Positions 15,708 through 24,754 of a stretch of 64,000 bases of DNA are shown here, piece by piece (the first letter of the stretch is position 1; every line of letters begins with the position of its first letter). The notes beneath the pieces were generated by a model. The model was not told the DNA's origin, ran no database searches, and was given only the letters and a program-made list of their open reading frames with translations. The stretch comes from Streptomyces sp. NBC_00154 (GTDB lineage Bacteria; Actinomycetota; Actinomycetes; Streptomycetales; Streptomycetaceae), in the NCBI RefSeq assembly GCF_026342835.1, contig NZ_JAPEMI010000001.1:3788501-3852500 (forward strand), in the 5' to 3' direction. The translations under genes were made by a program, and so were the position numbers.

Positions 15708-16394
15708 CTACGTCTTCGGCTCCGAGGGCTTCGGCCGGGTGCCGTCGTCGCGGCGCAGCCTGCGGTCGAAGGCCATCGAGAGTTCCGCGTCCACCACCGC
15801 GCGGGCGAGCGGGCGGAGTTGGGCCGGTTCGGCCTCGGTGGAGTGGGCCCGCATCACCCCGACGAAGAGTTCGGCGAGCGCGTCCGCGTGTTCGCGGACC
15901 CGGCGGCCCGCCGAGAGCACCGTGGAGAGCGGCACCCCTTTCCGTACCAGTTCCGCCGACACCTCCAGGAGGCGGCGGCTGATGTGCACGATCTCGTCGC
16001 CGTCGGTGGCGAGATAGCCGAGATCCAGGGCGGCGGCGAGGTTCTCCGGGGTGACCTCGCCCTCGAAGTAGTCCGCGAGCTGTTCGGGCGTGAGGCGGAC
16101 CGGGGTCTCCTCGGTCGGTTCGCCCAGCCCCAGCACCTCGGCGACATCGCGGCCGCTCTCGAACGTCCGGGCCAGATCGGCGATTCCGGTGAGGGTGTGG
16201 CCGCGCTCCAGCAGGCCGGCGATCGTCCGCAGTCGCGCAAGGTGATGGTCGTCGTACCAGGCGATGCGTCCCTCCCGGCGCGGTGGCGCGATCAGTCCGC
16301 GCTCCCGGTAGAAGCGCACGGTCCGTACGGGGATGCCGGCCTCCCTGGCCAGCTCCTCCATGCGGTATTCGCGGTGCTCGCGTCCTTCAGCCAC
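15708..16394 (-). CDS. MerR-family transcriptional regulator
   Basis: A 228-residue regulator. The N-terminal winged helix has MEELAREAGIPVRTVRFYRERGLI, and REGRIAWYDDHHLARLRTIAGLLERGHTLTGI gives the wings and second helix. The C-terminal effector domain is helical with no obvious metal-binding Cys cluster, so a hydrophobic or drug-like ligand is more likely than a metal. It is divergent from the monooxygenase operon across a 135-base gap with a small palindrome at 16412-16422, so it probably controls that operon and itself. Confidence 0.88.
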   Translation of the reverse strand: MAEGREHREYRMEELAREAGIPVRTVRFYRERGLIAPPRREGRIAWYDDHHLARLRTIAGLLERGHTLTGIADLARTFESGRDVAEVLGLGEPTEETPVRLTPEQLADYFEGEVTPENLAAALDLGYLATDGDEIVHISRRLLEVSAELVRKGVPLSTVLSAGRRVREHADALAELFVGVMRAHSTEAEPAQLRPLARAVVDAELSMAFDRRLRRDDGTRPKPSEPKT

Positions 16395-16411
16395 AACGGC
16401 ACCCTATGTTG

Positions 16412-16422
16412 TACCGTCGGTA
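16412..16422. promoter_or_regulatory. Candidate MerR operator
   Basis: TACCG-T-CGGTA is a perfect short palindrome in the middle of the divergent gap, 18 bases from the merR start and about 108 bases from the monooxygenase start. Position and symmetry suggest a regulator site; the assignment is inference. Confidence 0.4.
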
Positions 16423-16529
16423 ACTTTCCCTTGCCCGACCCCTACCCATCGGTACGGAGCTGCTCTACTCTCCCCACAATGCCAGTGATTGCTGGCAGAG
16501 TCGTGTGACGTACCGCGGGAGGCGGCAGC

Positions 16530-18080
16530 ATGGCCCAGCACGAGCATGTACGAGTGGCGGTGATCGGATCCGGATTCGGGGGCCTGGGGGCCGCGGTCCG
16601 GCTGCGCCGCGAAGGCATCACCGACTTCGTCGTCCTGGAACGCGCCGACTCCGTCGGCGGCACCTGGCGCGACAACAGCTATCCGGGCTGTGCCTGCGAC
16701 GTACCGTCCCACCTCTACTCGTTCTCGTTCGCCCCCAACCCGGAGTGGCCGCGCACCTTTTCCGGGCAGGAGCACATCCGCGCCTACCTGGAGCGCGTCG
16801 CCGACACCTTCGGGCTACGTCCGCACATCAGGCTGGGTCACGAAGTGACGATGATGCGGTGGGACGACGACGAGCTGAACTGGACGATCGAGTCAGCGAA
16901 CGGGACCACGATCGTCGCCGATGTCGTCGTCTCCGCGACCGGCCCGCTCTCCGACCCGAAGATGCCGGACATCCGCGGTCTCGCCGACTTCCCCGGCAAG
17001 GTCTTCCACTCGGCCCGCTGGGACCACGACTACGACCTGACCGGTAAGCGTGTCGCCATGATCGGCACCGGCGCCTCCGCCATCCAGATCGTGCCGTCGA
17101 TCCAGCCGAAGGCCGGGAAGCTGACCCTGTTCCAGCGCACCCCGCCGTGGGTCATGCCACGCATGGACCGCAGCATCAGCGGTGCCGAGCGGTGGCTGCA
17201 CCGCACGCTGCCGTTCACCGGCGCCGCGCGCCGCGGACTGCTCTGGGGCATAAGGGAGTTGCAGGTCAGCGCCTTCACCAAGCACCCGAACGAGCTCGGT
17301 CTCGTCGAGAGGATAGCCAAGTCCAACATCGCCCGGGCCATCAAGGATCCGGCGCTGCGGGCCAAGCTGACCCCCTCGTACCGCATCGGCTGCAAGCGGA
17401 TCCTGCTCTCCAGCGCCTACTACCCGGCTCTCGCCCAGCCCAATGTGGATGTGGTCGCCTCCGGGCTGACGGAGGTGCGCGGCTCCACCGTCGTCGCCGC
17501 CGACGGTACGGAGACCGAGGTCGACGTGATCATCTTCGGCACCGGCTTCCATGTGACGGACATGCCGATCGCCGACCGGGTCGTCGGCGCGGAGGGCATC
17601 ACGCTCGCCGAGTCCTGGAAGGACGGCATGCAGTCGCTGCGGGGCGCCACCGCTGCGGGCTTCCCCAACTGGATGACGGTCATCGGCCCCAACACGGGGC
17701 TGGGGAACTCCTCCATGATCCTGATGATCGAGTCCCAGCTGAACTACATGGCGGACTATCTGCGCCAGCTGAACGTCCTCGGCGGACGGGCCGCGCTCGG
17801 TGCGCGGAGGTCGGCGGTCGGGGCGTGGAACCGGCGGGTCCAGGAGCGGATGAAGCGGACCGTCTGGAACACCGGTGGCTGCACCAGCTGGTACCTGGAC
17901 GCCAACGGGCGCAACACCACGGTCTGGCCGGGGACGACAGGTGAGTTCCGCCGGGCGACACGGACGGTGGACCTCGGGGAGTACGAGGTCATCCGGCCCC
18001 GGAAGGCTGATGCCGCCGAGACCGTCGTCGCCCGGAAGTCCGTCGCCGGCAAGGCCGTTGCCGAGGAGGTCGCGCGATGA
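16530..18080 (+). CDS. Baeyer-Villiger-type flavin monooxygenase
   Basis: A 516-residue FAD/NADPH monooxygenase. VAVIGSGFGGLGAA is the N-terminal FAD Rossmann motif, ERADSVGGTWRDNSYPG is the class hallmark, FPGKVFHSARWD matches the Baeyer-Villiger fingerprint FxGxxxHxxxW, and VAMIGTGASAIQ is the NADPH Rossmann motif. It would insert oxygen into ketones or oxidise long-chain substrates. First gene of a coupled trio with a hydrolase and an SDR, an arrangement like the mycobacterial mymA-lipR-sadH genes. The hydrolase overlaps its stop by four bases. Probably controlled by the divergent MerR regulator. A Lys/Ala-rich tail of about 25 residues looks disordered. Confidence 0.9.
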   Translation: MAQHEHVRVAVIGSGFGGLGAAVRLRREGITDFVVLERADSVGGTWRDNSYPGCACDVPSHLYSFSFAPNPEWPRTFSGQEHIRAYLERVADTFGLRPHIRLGHEVTMMRWDDDELNWTIESANGTTIVADVVVSATGPLSDPKMPDIRGLADFPGKVFHSARWDHDYDLTGKRVAMIGTGASAIQIVPSIQPKAGKLTLFQRTPPWVMPRMDRSISGAERWLHRTLPFTGAARRGLLWGIRELQVSAFTKHPNELGLVERIAKSNIARAIKDPALRAKLTPSYRIGCKRILLSSAYYPALAQPNVDVVASGLTEVRGSTVVAADGTETEVDVIIFGTGFHVTDMPIADRVVGAEGITLAESWKDGMQSLRGATAAGFPNWMTVIGPNTGLGNSSMILMIESQLNYMADYLRQLNVLGGRAALGARRSAVGAWNRRVQERMKRTVWNTGGCTSWYLDANGRNTTVWPGTTGEFRRATRTVDLGEYEVIRPRKADAAETVVARKSVAGKAVAEEVAR

Positions 18081-19021
18081 GCCGGCTGCTGCGACGCGAG
18101 GACGCGCCGCCGGTGCCCGCGCGCGAACTGACCGCCGTCTCCGCCGACGGCTCCCGCATCCACGTCGAGGTGCACGGGCCGGACGGCGCCCCCGCGGTGG
18201 TGCTGGCGCACGGCTGGACCTGCAACACCCACTTCTGGGCCGCGCAGATCCGGGACCTGGCGGTGGACCACCGGGTCGTCGCCTACGACCAGCGCGGACA
18301 CGGACGTACGCCCGCGGTCGGCCCCGAGGGATACAGCACCGACGCGCTCGCCGACGACCTCGAAGCGGTGCTGGCCGCCGCTCTCGCCCCCGGCGAGCAG
18401 GCGGTGCTCGCCGGGCACTCCATGGGCGGCATGACGCTGATGGCCGCCTCGCGGCGGGCCGGGCTGCGTGAGCACGCGGCAGCCGTGCTGCTGTGCAGCA
18501 CCGGCAGTTCGCGGCTGATCGCCGAGTCGCTCGTCGTGCCGATGCGGGCCGGCGCCGCCCGGACCCGGATGACCCGCGCGATCCTCGGGGCGCGAGCCCC
18601 GCTCGGGCCGGTCACAACCGTCTCGAAGCGGATTCTCAAGTACGCGACGATGGGCGCCGGTTCGGCGCCGGAGCGGGTCGAGTCCTGTGCCAGGATCGTG
18701 CATGCCTGTCCGCGGGCGTCGCGGGTCGCCTGGGGGCATGTGCTCGCGGAACTCGATCTCGACGCGGGGGTACGGGAGTTGCGGGTGCCCACGGCGGTGA
18801 TCGCCGGCACGGAGGACCGGCTGACGCCGCCCGTCCATGCCCGTGCCCTCGTGGCCGCGCTGCCCGACTGCCTGGGGCTGACCGAGCTGGCGGGCATGGG
18901 CCACATGACACCGGTGGAGGCGCCGGAGGTGGTCACCGCGAAAATCCGGGAACTGGTCGCCGGGTATGTCACCCCTGTCACCGGCACGGTCGGTGGCAGT
19001 GTTGAGGAGGAGGTCGTATGA
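18077..19021 (+). CDS. Alpha/beta hydrolase of monooxygenase operon
   Basis: A 314-residue hydrolase. LAHGWTCNTHFW is the oxyanion region, DQRGHGRTP follows, VLAGHSMGGMT is the nucleophile elbow, IAGTEDRLTPP the acid strand and AGMGHMTPVE the His motif. It is translationally coupled to the monooxygenase (ATGA overlap) and to the following SDR. A likely role is hydrolysing the ester or lactone made by the monooxygenase, by analogy with LipR-type partners. The C-terminal Gly/Thr-rich tail shows no signal. Confidence 0.87.
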   Translation: MSRLLRREDAPPVPARELTAVSADGSRIHVEVHGPDGAPAVVLAHGWTCNTHFWAAQIRDLAVDHRVVAYDQRGHGRTPAVGPEGYSTDALADDLEAVLAAALAPGEQAVLAGHSMGGMTLMAASRRAGLREHAAAVLLCSTGSSRLIAESLVVPMRAGAARTRMTRAILGARAPLGPVTTVSKRILKYATMGAGSAPERVESCARIVHACPRASRVAWGHVLAELDLDAGVRELRVPTAVIAGTEDRLTPPVHARALVAALPDCLGLTELAGMGHMTPVEAPEVVTAKIRELVAGYVTPVTGTVGGSVEEEVV

Positions 19022-19938
19022 GCGGCAGGCGCAGTCTCGAAGGGCAGGTCGTGGTCGTCACCGGCGCGGCGCGCGGCGTGGGCGAACTGCTGGCCCGCAA
19101 GCTCTCGGCGCGCGGTGCGAAGCTGGCGCTGGTCGGCCTGGAGCCGGACGAGCTGAAGAAGGTCTCCGAGCGGCTGCACTCGGAGAGCGACCACTGGTAC
19201 GCGGACGTCACCGACCATGTGGCGATGGCGCAGGTCGCGCAGGAGGTGAAGGAGCGGTTCGGCAAGGTCGATGTCGTCGTCGCCAATGCGGGAGTCGCCT
19301 CGGGCGGGCCGTTCGTCGACTCCGACCCGGATTCGTGGCGGCGGGTCATCGAGGTCAATCTGATCGGTGGCGCGGTGACGGGGCGGGCGTTCCTGCCCGT
19401 ACTGATGGAGAGCCGCGGATACTTCCTGCAGATAGCGTCGCTCGCCGCGATCACTCCGGCGCCGATGATGACCGCGTACTGCGCGTCGAAGTCGGGCGTG
19501 GAGGCGTTCGCCCACAGCCTGCGGGCGGAGGTCGGCCACCGGGGGGTGAAGGTCGGCGTCGGCTATCTGTCCTGGACGGACACCGACATGGTGCGGGGCG
19601 CCGACGAGGACGACGTCATGCGGGAGTTGCGGCAGCGGCTGCCGTGGCCGGCGAACCGTACGTATCCGCTGGGCCCGGCGATCGACCGGATCGTGGCCGG
19701 CATCGAGCGGCGTTCCGCGCATGTGTACGCGCAGTGGTGGCTGCGGGGCATGCAGTCGGTACGGGGCTACCTGCCGGCGGTCATCGGAGTTGTCGGGCAG
19801 CGGGAGATGAAACGGTTCGGACCGCGGCTTGAGGGCGTGAGCAAGGGGCTCGTGGGGGCCGGGGGTGTGGCGGACGAGAGTGCGCGGGGCGTGGGAGGAG
19901 CGGGGGGTGCGCGGGATGCGGGCACTCAGCGTGACTGA
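19018..19938 (+). CDS. Short-chain dehydrogenase/reductase
   Basis: A 306-residue classical SDR. VVVTGAARGVGE is the cofactor motif (TGxxxGxG), VVANAGVASG the NNAG equivalent, IASLAA the catalytic Ser strand and YCASKSG the YxxxK pair. The C-terminal extension (WWLRGMQSVRGYLP) is typical of membrane-associated SDRs in lipid metabolism. It is the third gene of the MerR-linked operon, four bases overlapping the hydrolase. It probably interconverts the alcohol and ketone feeding the monooxygenase. A low-complexity Gly/Ala tail ends the protein. Confidence 0.88.
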   Translation: MSGRRSLEGQVVVVTGAARGVGELLARKLSARGAKLALVGLEPDELKKVSERLHSESDHWYADVTDHVAMAQVAQEVKERFGKVDVVVANAGVASGGPFVDSDPDSWRRVIEVNLIGGAVTGRAFLPVLMESRGYFLQIASLAAITPAPMMTAYCASKSGVEAFAHSLRAEVGHRGVKVGVGYLSWTDTDMVRGADEDDVMRELRQRLPWPANRTYPLGPAIDRIVAGIERRSAHVYAQWWLRGMQSVRGYLPAVIGVVGQREMKRFGPRLEGVSKGLVGAGGVADESARGVGGAGGARDAGTQRD

Positions 19939-20024
19939 TCGAAATGCGTGGGATGTCCTGCCGTGTAAGTCTGGTCGAGGCCCCTACGGGGCCACCCCCA
20001 AGCACCCCACTAGGAGTGAACAGC

Positions 20025-20219
20025 ATGGGTATCTCAGACCAGTTCAAGGACAAGGCGCAGGAGCTCGCCGACCAGGCGAAGAAGAATGTCGGCGACAAGA
20101 AGGGCGACGCGCGGCAGCGGTCGTCGTCCGAGGCGTCGGAGCGCGGGCGTGACAGGGCCCAGAACACGTCGCGGAACGCGGCGCGGGGCACGCACGACCG
20201 GGTCGACGACGAGTCTTGA
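20025..20219 (+). CDS. Small hydrophilic CsbD/antitoxin-like protein
   Basis: A 64-residue, highly charged protein starting MGISDQFKDKAQELADQAKK. It has no hydrophobic segment and many Lys, Asp, Arg and Gln residues, and resembles the actinobacterial CsbD-like or Rv0909-type small stress proteins. AGGAG lies eight bases before ATG 20025. It follows the SDR gene by 86 bases and ends before a strong hairpin at 20275, so it is probably a separate short transcript. Function unknown. Confidence 0.75.
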   Translation: MGISDQFKDKAQELADQAKKNVGDKKGDARQRSSSEASERGRDRAQNTSRNAARGTHDRVDDES

Positions 20220-20274
20220 CTTGATCGTTGGTGACCTGCGCGGAGGCGTGGTTTGAGGCTTCGCGCGGATGAGG

Positions 20275-20300
20275 GGCGCGCCCGGGAGACCGGGCGCGCC
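20275..20300 (+). terminator. Intrinsic terminator
   Basis: Perfect 11-bp GC stem (20275-20285 with 20290-20300), GAGA loop, followed by TTT. It lies 55 bases after the small hydrophilic gene. Confidence 0.75.
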
Positions 20301-20358
20301 TTTCGCGTGCGCGGGGTTTCCTTCCCCACCCGGTGGCGAGCCCCCGGCCCTCCTTTGT

Positions 20359-20573
20359 CCTCAATCGCCGGACGGGCTCACATTGCCGTCGCCGGACGGG
20401 TTCACAAGCTGCGGTCGCCGGGTGGGTTCACACATTGCATTGCCGTCGCTGGACGACGGTCACGAGCTGCCGTCATCGGACGGAGTTTGCGAACTGCCGT
20501 CGTCGTGGGCTCACATCGCCCGCCGACCGCCCTCAAAGACGGCGCGGGCAATCAGCCCGTCCGGCGGTTGAGG
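20359..20573. repeat. Inverted repeat pair flanking a degenerate tandem array
   Basis: A 20-base element (20359-20378, beginning cctcaatcgccgg) recurs inverted at 20554-20573 with one mismatch. This element resembles one common in Streptomyces intergenic DNA. Between the arms lie five degenerate 23-31-base units, each starting TGCSGTC (20384, 20410, 20441, 20468, 20495) and usually followed by a CGG(A/T) core and a TTCAC/TTGCG tail. No reading frame is conserved. It lies just downstream of the tricorn gene stop. Confidence 0.65.
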
Positions 20574-20604
20574 GCAAATCGTGGAGTCGGGTTCCCGCGC
20601 CGCG

Positions 20605-23600
20605 TCACCTCGGTGGCAGGGGCGGGCGTACCCGGTCCGGGACGGTTTCGTACGTGGGCGGGGTGGCGGCCGGCTGGGTCTTGAGGAGGTCCAGCGCCAC
20701 GTGCACCGCGTCGTCCAGCACCGCGTGGCGGCCCTCCGCCCAGTCCAGTGGGGTGCGCAGGGCCTCCAGGTCCGGTTCCACGCCCCGGTTCTCCACCGAC
20801 CAGCCGTACTCGTCGAACCAGGCCGCATTCATCGGCACCGTGATCACCGTGCCGTCGATCAGCCGGTGCCGGCCGGTCATGCCGACCACGCCGCCCCACG
20901 TCCGCTGACCCACGACCGGGCCCAGCTCCAGCAGCCGGAACGCGGCGGTGATCATGTCGCCGTCGGAGGATGTCGCCTCGTCGGCGAGGGCCACCACCGG
21001 GCCCCGGGGGGCGTTGGAGGCGTACGAGACCGGCTGGGCGTTGCGGGTCAGGTCCCAGCCGAGGATCGTGCGGGTCAGTTTCTCGACCACCAGCTCGCTG
21101 ATGTGACCGCCCGCGTTGCCGCGTACGTCGACGATCAGGGCGGGGCGGGAGACCTCCAGACGGAGGTCCCGGTTGAACTGGGCCCAGCCCGAGCCGCCCA
21201 TGTCGGGGATGTGCAGGTAGCCGCACTTGCCGCCGCTCAGTTCGCGTACGACTTCGCGGCGTTTGGCCACCCAGTCCTGGTAGCGCAGCGGCCGCTCGTC
21301 GATCAGGGGCACGATCGCGACGCGGCGCGCCGGGCCCTCGCCGGGCTGAAAGGTGAGTTCGACCGTGGTGCCGCCCGCCGCGGAGAGGAGGGGGTAGGGG
21401 CCCGCGACGGGGTCCACCGGGCGACCGTCGACATGGGTGAGGATCGCGCCCTCCCGGATGCCGGTGCCGGCGAGCGGTGAACGGGCCTTGGAGTCCGAGG
21501 AGTCGCCGGGCAGGATCCGCCGGACCACCCAGGCTCCGTCCCGGCACACCAGGTTCGCGCCGAGCAGTCCGATCGGCCGCTGGTAGTGCGGCGGGCCCTC
21601 GTTGCGGCGGGCGGGTGCCACGTACGCGTGCGAGGTGCCCAGTTCGCCGAGCACCTCGCGCAGCAGGTCGGCGAACTCGTCGGGCGTCGCCACCCGCTCG
21701 ACCAGCGGCCGGTACTGGTCGAGCACGCCCTCCCAGTCGATGCCGCACATGTCCGGCTCCCAGAAGTAGGCGCGGATGATGCGGCCCGCCTCCCCGTACG
21801 CCTGCCGCCATTCCGCCGGCGGGTCGACGTCGTGCAGGATCCGTCGCAGGTCGAGGTAGACCGTGGAGTCGCTGTCTCCGGCCTCGGTGGCCGGTACGGC
21901 CCGCAGTTCGCCGTCGTCCATGACGACGAGCCGTGTCGCGTCGCCGCTGACGGCGAACCAGTCGAGATGGCCGACGAGTTCGGTCTTCCTGGCCTTGGTG
22001 ATGTTGAAGTGTTCGAGGGTGGGGCGACCCGAGGTGTCGGCCGGGTTGACGAACGTCTCGCCGAGCGCGCCGGAGATAGGCCAGCGCAGCCAGACGAGCC
22101 CGCCGCCGCTGACCGGATGGAGCGCCGAGTACTTCGACGCGGTGACCGGGAACGGTGTCACCCGGTTCTCCAGCCCCTCGAACTCGACCGTGACCGTGGC
22201 CCCTTCGACCGGAGTCGCTTCCGGAGCGTCGACCGGGTCGAGGCCGCCCGCCGCCGGACGCCCTTCCGGTGAGAGAGCGAACGGGGACGGGGTGGCCGAG
22301 GAGAGCGGCACCAGGTACGGGCGGCAGCCGAGCGGGAAGGAGAGGTCGCCGGTGTGGACGTCGTACACCGGGTCGAAGCCGCGCCAGGAGAGGAACGCGA
22401 GGTACCGGCCGTCGCCCGTGAACACCGGGTTCTCGTCCTCGAAGCGGCCGTTGGTGACATCGACGATCACCGGCGCGCCGGGCCCCATGATCCGGGCCAG
22501 TTTGATCTGCCGCAGCGAGCGGCCGATACCGGGGTGGGACCAGGTCAGCCAGGCGCCGTCCGGCGAGAAGGCCAGATCGCGGACGGGGCCGTTGACGGAG
22601 CGGATCAGTTCGGTCGGTTCGCCGGTGGACTCCTCGGTGGTCTCCAGGAGCAGCAGGCGGCCGTCGTTCGTCGCGATCGCGAGCCGTTCGCCGTCCGGGT
22701 CGGAGGTCAACTCCTGGACCCGGCCGATCTGTCCGGAGGCCAGCCGGCGCGGCTCCCGGGGTCCACTGGCGCGAGGCAGGTAGGCGATCTCGATCGCGTC
22801 CACACCGTCCGCGTCCGTGACGTACGCGACCTGGCCCATGCTGCCGAGCATCTCGGGCAACCGGACCCGGACCCCCGGTGTGTCGGTGATCGTGCGGGCC
22901 GGCCCGTCGCGGTGGGTGAGCCAGTACAGACTGCCGCGTACCGCGACGGCGCTCGCCCGGCCCGTCTCGTCCACGGACAGCGAGTCGACATGGCTGGCGG
23001 CCGGCACCTGGTACGTACGCCGCCCGGCCCGCGGCCCGCCGAGCCGGACCTCCAGCTTCCGCGGCACCGCGTCCGGCGACAGGTCGTCGACCAGCCACAC
23101 CTCGCCCGCGCACTGGTAGACGACCCGGCGCCCGTCGCTGGACGCGTGCCGGGCGTAGAACGCGTCGTGGTCGGTGTGGCGGCGGAGATCGCTGCCGTCG
23201 TGCAGACAGGAGTAGAGGTTGCCGACGCCCTCGTGGTCGGAGAGGAACGCGATTCGCCCGCCGACGAACATCGGTGCGTCCAGATGGCCGTCGAGATCGG
23301 GCAGCAGCCGCACGCCGTGCAGCCACAGCCGACCCATCGCCCCGCCCCGGTACCGCTTCCAGGCGGCTGGCTCGTGCGGCGGCGTGCCGGTGAGCAGCAG
23401 CGTGCGCCGCTCGCCGTCGATCTCCGCGACCGCGATGTCGGCGACCGGGCCCCAGGGGAGCTTCCCGCCGGGGGAGCCGTCCGTGGGGACGCTGTAGGCC
23501 CAGGAGAAGTACGAGAACGGCTGGGCGTGCGAGGACACGGCGAGGATGTGGGACTGCTCGCCCGGATCGGGCGTCCAGCCGCGGACCCGGGCGTCGGTGG

Positions 23601-23877
23601 CCCCCCAGTAGGTGAGCCGGCGGGCCGGCCCACCCTCGACCGGGGCGAGATGGATCTCGGGGTCGAGGCTGCGCCAGGTCGTGTAGGCGATACGGGTCCC
23701 GTCGGGGGAGAAGCGCGGGTGGCTGACCCGGGTCCGGTCGACGGTCACCCGCCACGCCCGTCCGGGCCGGTTCCCCTCCGGGACGAGGGGAGCGACCCAG
23801 AGGTCGTCCTCGGCCGCGAAGCAGAGCAGGTCCTCGTGGAGGTGCGGGAAACGGAGATACGCGACGTCGTCACTCAC
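20605..23877 (-). CDS. Tricorn-type serine protease
   Basis: A 1,090-residue homologue of tricorn protease. The N-terminal two thirds are WD/PD40-like beta-propeller repeats (RFSPDGTRIAYTTW, AFSPDGAWLTWS, SSDGRRVVYQC). A tail-specific-protease module with a PDZ domain follows: ELGTSHAYVAP carries the catalytic His, TGIREGAILTHVDG is PDZ-like, and EATSSDGDMITAAF holds the nucleophile Ser. Tricorn degrades proteasome-derived or unfolded peptides in the cytoplasm. No signal peptide is present. GTG at 23877 is chosen because the first propeller strand (VAYLRFPHLHEDLL) follows at once. Divergent from a TetR regulator. Confidence 0.9.
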   Translation of the reverse strand: MSDDVAYLRFPHLHEDLLCFAAEDDLWVAPLVPEGNRPGRAWRVTVDRTRVSHPRFSPDGTRIAYTTWRSLDPEIHLAPVEGGPARRLTYWGATDARVRGWTPDPGEQSHILAVSSHAQPFSYFSWAYSVPTDGSPGGKLPWGPVADIAVAEIDGERRTLLLTGTPPHEPAAWKRYRGGAMGRLWLHGVRLLPDLDGHLDAPMFVGGRIAFLSDHEGVGNLYSCLHDGSDLRRHTDHDAFYARHASSDGRRVVYQCAGEVWLVDDLSPDAVPRKLEVRLGGPRAGRRTYQVPAASHVDSLSVDETGRASAVAVRGSLYWLTHRDGPARTITDTPGVRVRLPEMLGSMGQVAYVTDADGVDAIEIAYLPRASGPREPRRLASGQIGRVQELTSDPDGERLAIATNDGRLLLLETTEESTGEPTELIRSVNGPVRDLAFSPDGAWLTWSHPGIGRSLRQIKLARIMGPGAPVIVDVTNGRFEDENPVFTGDGRYLAFLSWRGFDPVYDVHTGDLSFPLGCRPYLVPLSSATPSPFALSPEGRPAAGGLDPVDAPEATPVEGATVTVEFEGLENRVTPFPVTASKYSALHPVSGGGLVWLRWPISGALGETFVNPADTSGRPTLEHFNITKARKTELVGHLDWFAVSGDATRLVVMDDGELRAVPATEAGDSDSTVYLDLRRILHDVDPPAEWRQAYGEAGRIIRAYFWEPDMCGIDWEGVLDQYRPLVERVATPDEFADLLREVLGELGTSHAYVAPARRNEGPPHYQRPIGLLGANLVCRDGAWVVRRILPGDSSDSKARSPLAGTGIREGAILTHVDGRPVDPVAGPYPLLSAAGGTTVELTFQPGEGPARRVAIVPLIDERPLRYQDWVAKRREVVRELSGGKCGYLHIPDMGGSGWAQFNRDLRLEVSRPALIVDVRGNAGGHISELVVEKLTRTILGWDLTRNAQPVSYASNAPRGPVVALADEATSSDGDMITAAFRLLELGPVVGQRTWGGVVGMTGRHRLIDGTVITVPMNAAWFDEYGWSVENRGVEPDLEALRTPLDWAEGRHAVLDDAVHVALDLLKTQPAATPPTYETVPDRVRPPLPPR

Positions 23878-23945
23878 CCCCCAATGCTTTCCGCGCGAGA
23901 GGGCCCCGGCAACTCGTGGCGCGGCAAGTTGTGGTGCAGCACACA

Positions 23946-23967
23946 AGCGAAACGATTTAGTTTCGCT
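23946..23967. promoter_or_regulatory. Candidate TetR operator 1
   Basis: Perfect inverted repeat AGCGAAAC-N6-GTTTCGCT in the divergent gap between tricorn and tetR. The core GAAAC/GTTTC recurs in operator 2. A TTAGTT -35-like hexamer overlaps the site, 17 bases before TACCGT. Confidence 0.6.
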
Positions 23968-23993
23968 GAGTCGACGAGGTACCGTCGATGTGT

Positions 23994-24008
23994 ACGAAAC
24001 AGTTTCGT
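23994..24008. promoter_or_regulatory. Candidate TetR operator 2
   Basis: Perfect palindrome ACGAAAC-A-GTTTCGT, just downstream of the proposed promoter and 57 bases before the tetR ATG. Same GAAAC/GTTTC half-sites as operator 1, which suggests autoregulation. Confidence 0.62.
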
Positions 24009-24065
24009 TCGGTTGGTTGATGCACGAGCGACTGACGTACGACCGGGAGAACAGGAGGTCGCACC

Positions 24066-24638
24066 ATGGCACGCACCAGGCTCACGCCCGAGCGCGAGAG
24101 CGAGATGTACGCCGCGGTGCTCGACCTGTTGCGCGAGGTCGGCTACGACGCCCTGACCATGGATGCCGTCGCCGCCCGCACCCGTTCCAGCAAGGCCACC
24201 CTCTACCGCCAGTGGGGGAGCAAGGCGGAGCTGGCCGTCAAGGCGCTGCGGCACAACAAGCCGGGCGGCCTTGCCGAGATCGACACCGGCTCGCTCCGCG
24301 GTGACTTCCACGCCGCGCTCGGCCGTGCCGACGACTGCCAGATGGAGAAGGACTCCGCGCTGATGCGGGGCCTGATGCATGCCGTTCACGAGAATCCCGA
24401 TCTCCACCAGGCCCTGCGCGAGCTGCTCATCGAGCCGGAGATGACCGGCCTCGACACGCTGCTCCGCCGAGCGGTGGACCGGGGTGAGCTGCGTCCGGAC
24501 AACCCGGCGCTGAAGTATGTACCGCACATGCTGATCGGTGCTTTCGCCGCTCGGCAGCTGGTCGAGGACCGCGCCGTCGACCGGGCGTTTCTCATCGACT
24601 ATGTCGACTCCGTGATCCTCCCCGCTCTCGGCGTCTGA
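24066..24638 (+). CDS. TetR-family regulator
   Basis: A 190-residue repressor. The N-terminal helix-turn-helix is YAAVLDLLREVGYDALTMDAVAARTRSSKATLYRQW; the C-terminal ligand domain matches the TetR_C_16-like helical type (NPALKYVPHMLIGAF). It has a strong AGGAGG site before ATG 24066. It lies directly upstream of the MMPL exporter on the same strand (116-base gap) and is preceded by two GAAAC/GTTTC palindromes, so it likely represses itself and the exporter. Confidence 0.9.
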   Translation: MARTRLTPERESEMYAAVLDLLREVGYDALTMDAVAARTRSSKATLYRQWGSKAELAVKALRHNKPGGLAEIDTGSLRGDFHAALGRADDCQMEKDSALMRGLMHAVHENPDLHQALRELLIEPEMTGLDTLLRRAVDRGELRPDNPALKYVPHMLIGAFAARQLVEDRAVDRAFLIDYVDSVILPALGV

Positions 24639-24754
24639 CCCCGTCCCCTCCGTACGGCCCTCTCCCCAAGCCCCACCTGACACGCCGCTCTCGTCGTCGG
24701 GCTGGTTCCTCACGCCCTTTTCCACTCACACGACCTGACCGGGAGTACGCCCCC

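Noticed and set aside
20359..20573. CRISPR array
   Set aside because: Units are degenerate, of unequal length, without constant repeats or unique spacers, and no cas genes are near.
20552..23755. 1,067-codon minus-strand frame overlapping tricorn
   Set aside because: It is an Arg/Pro/Gly-rich alternative frame without motifs, while the other frame encodes the tricorn protease.
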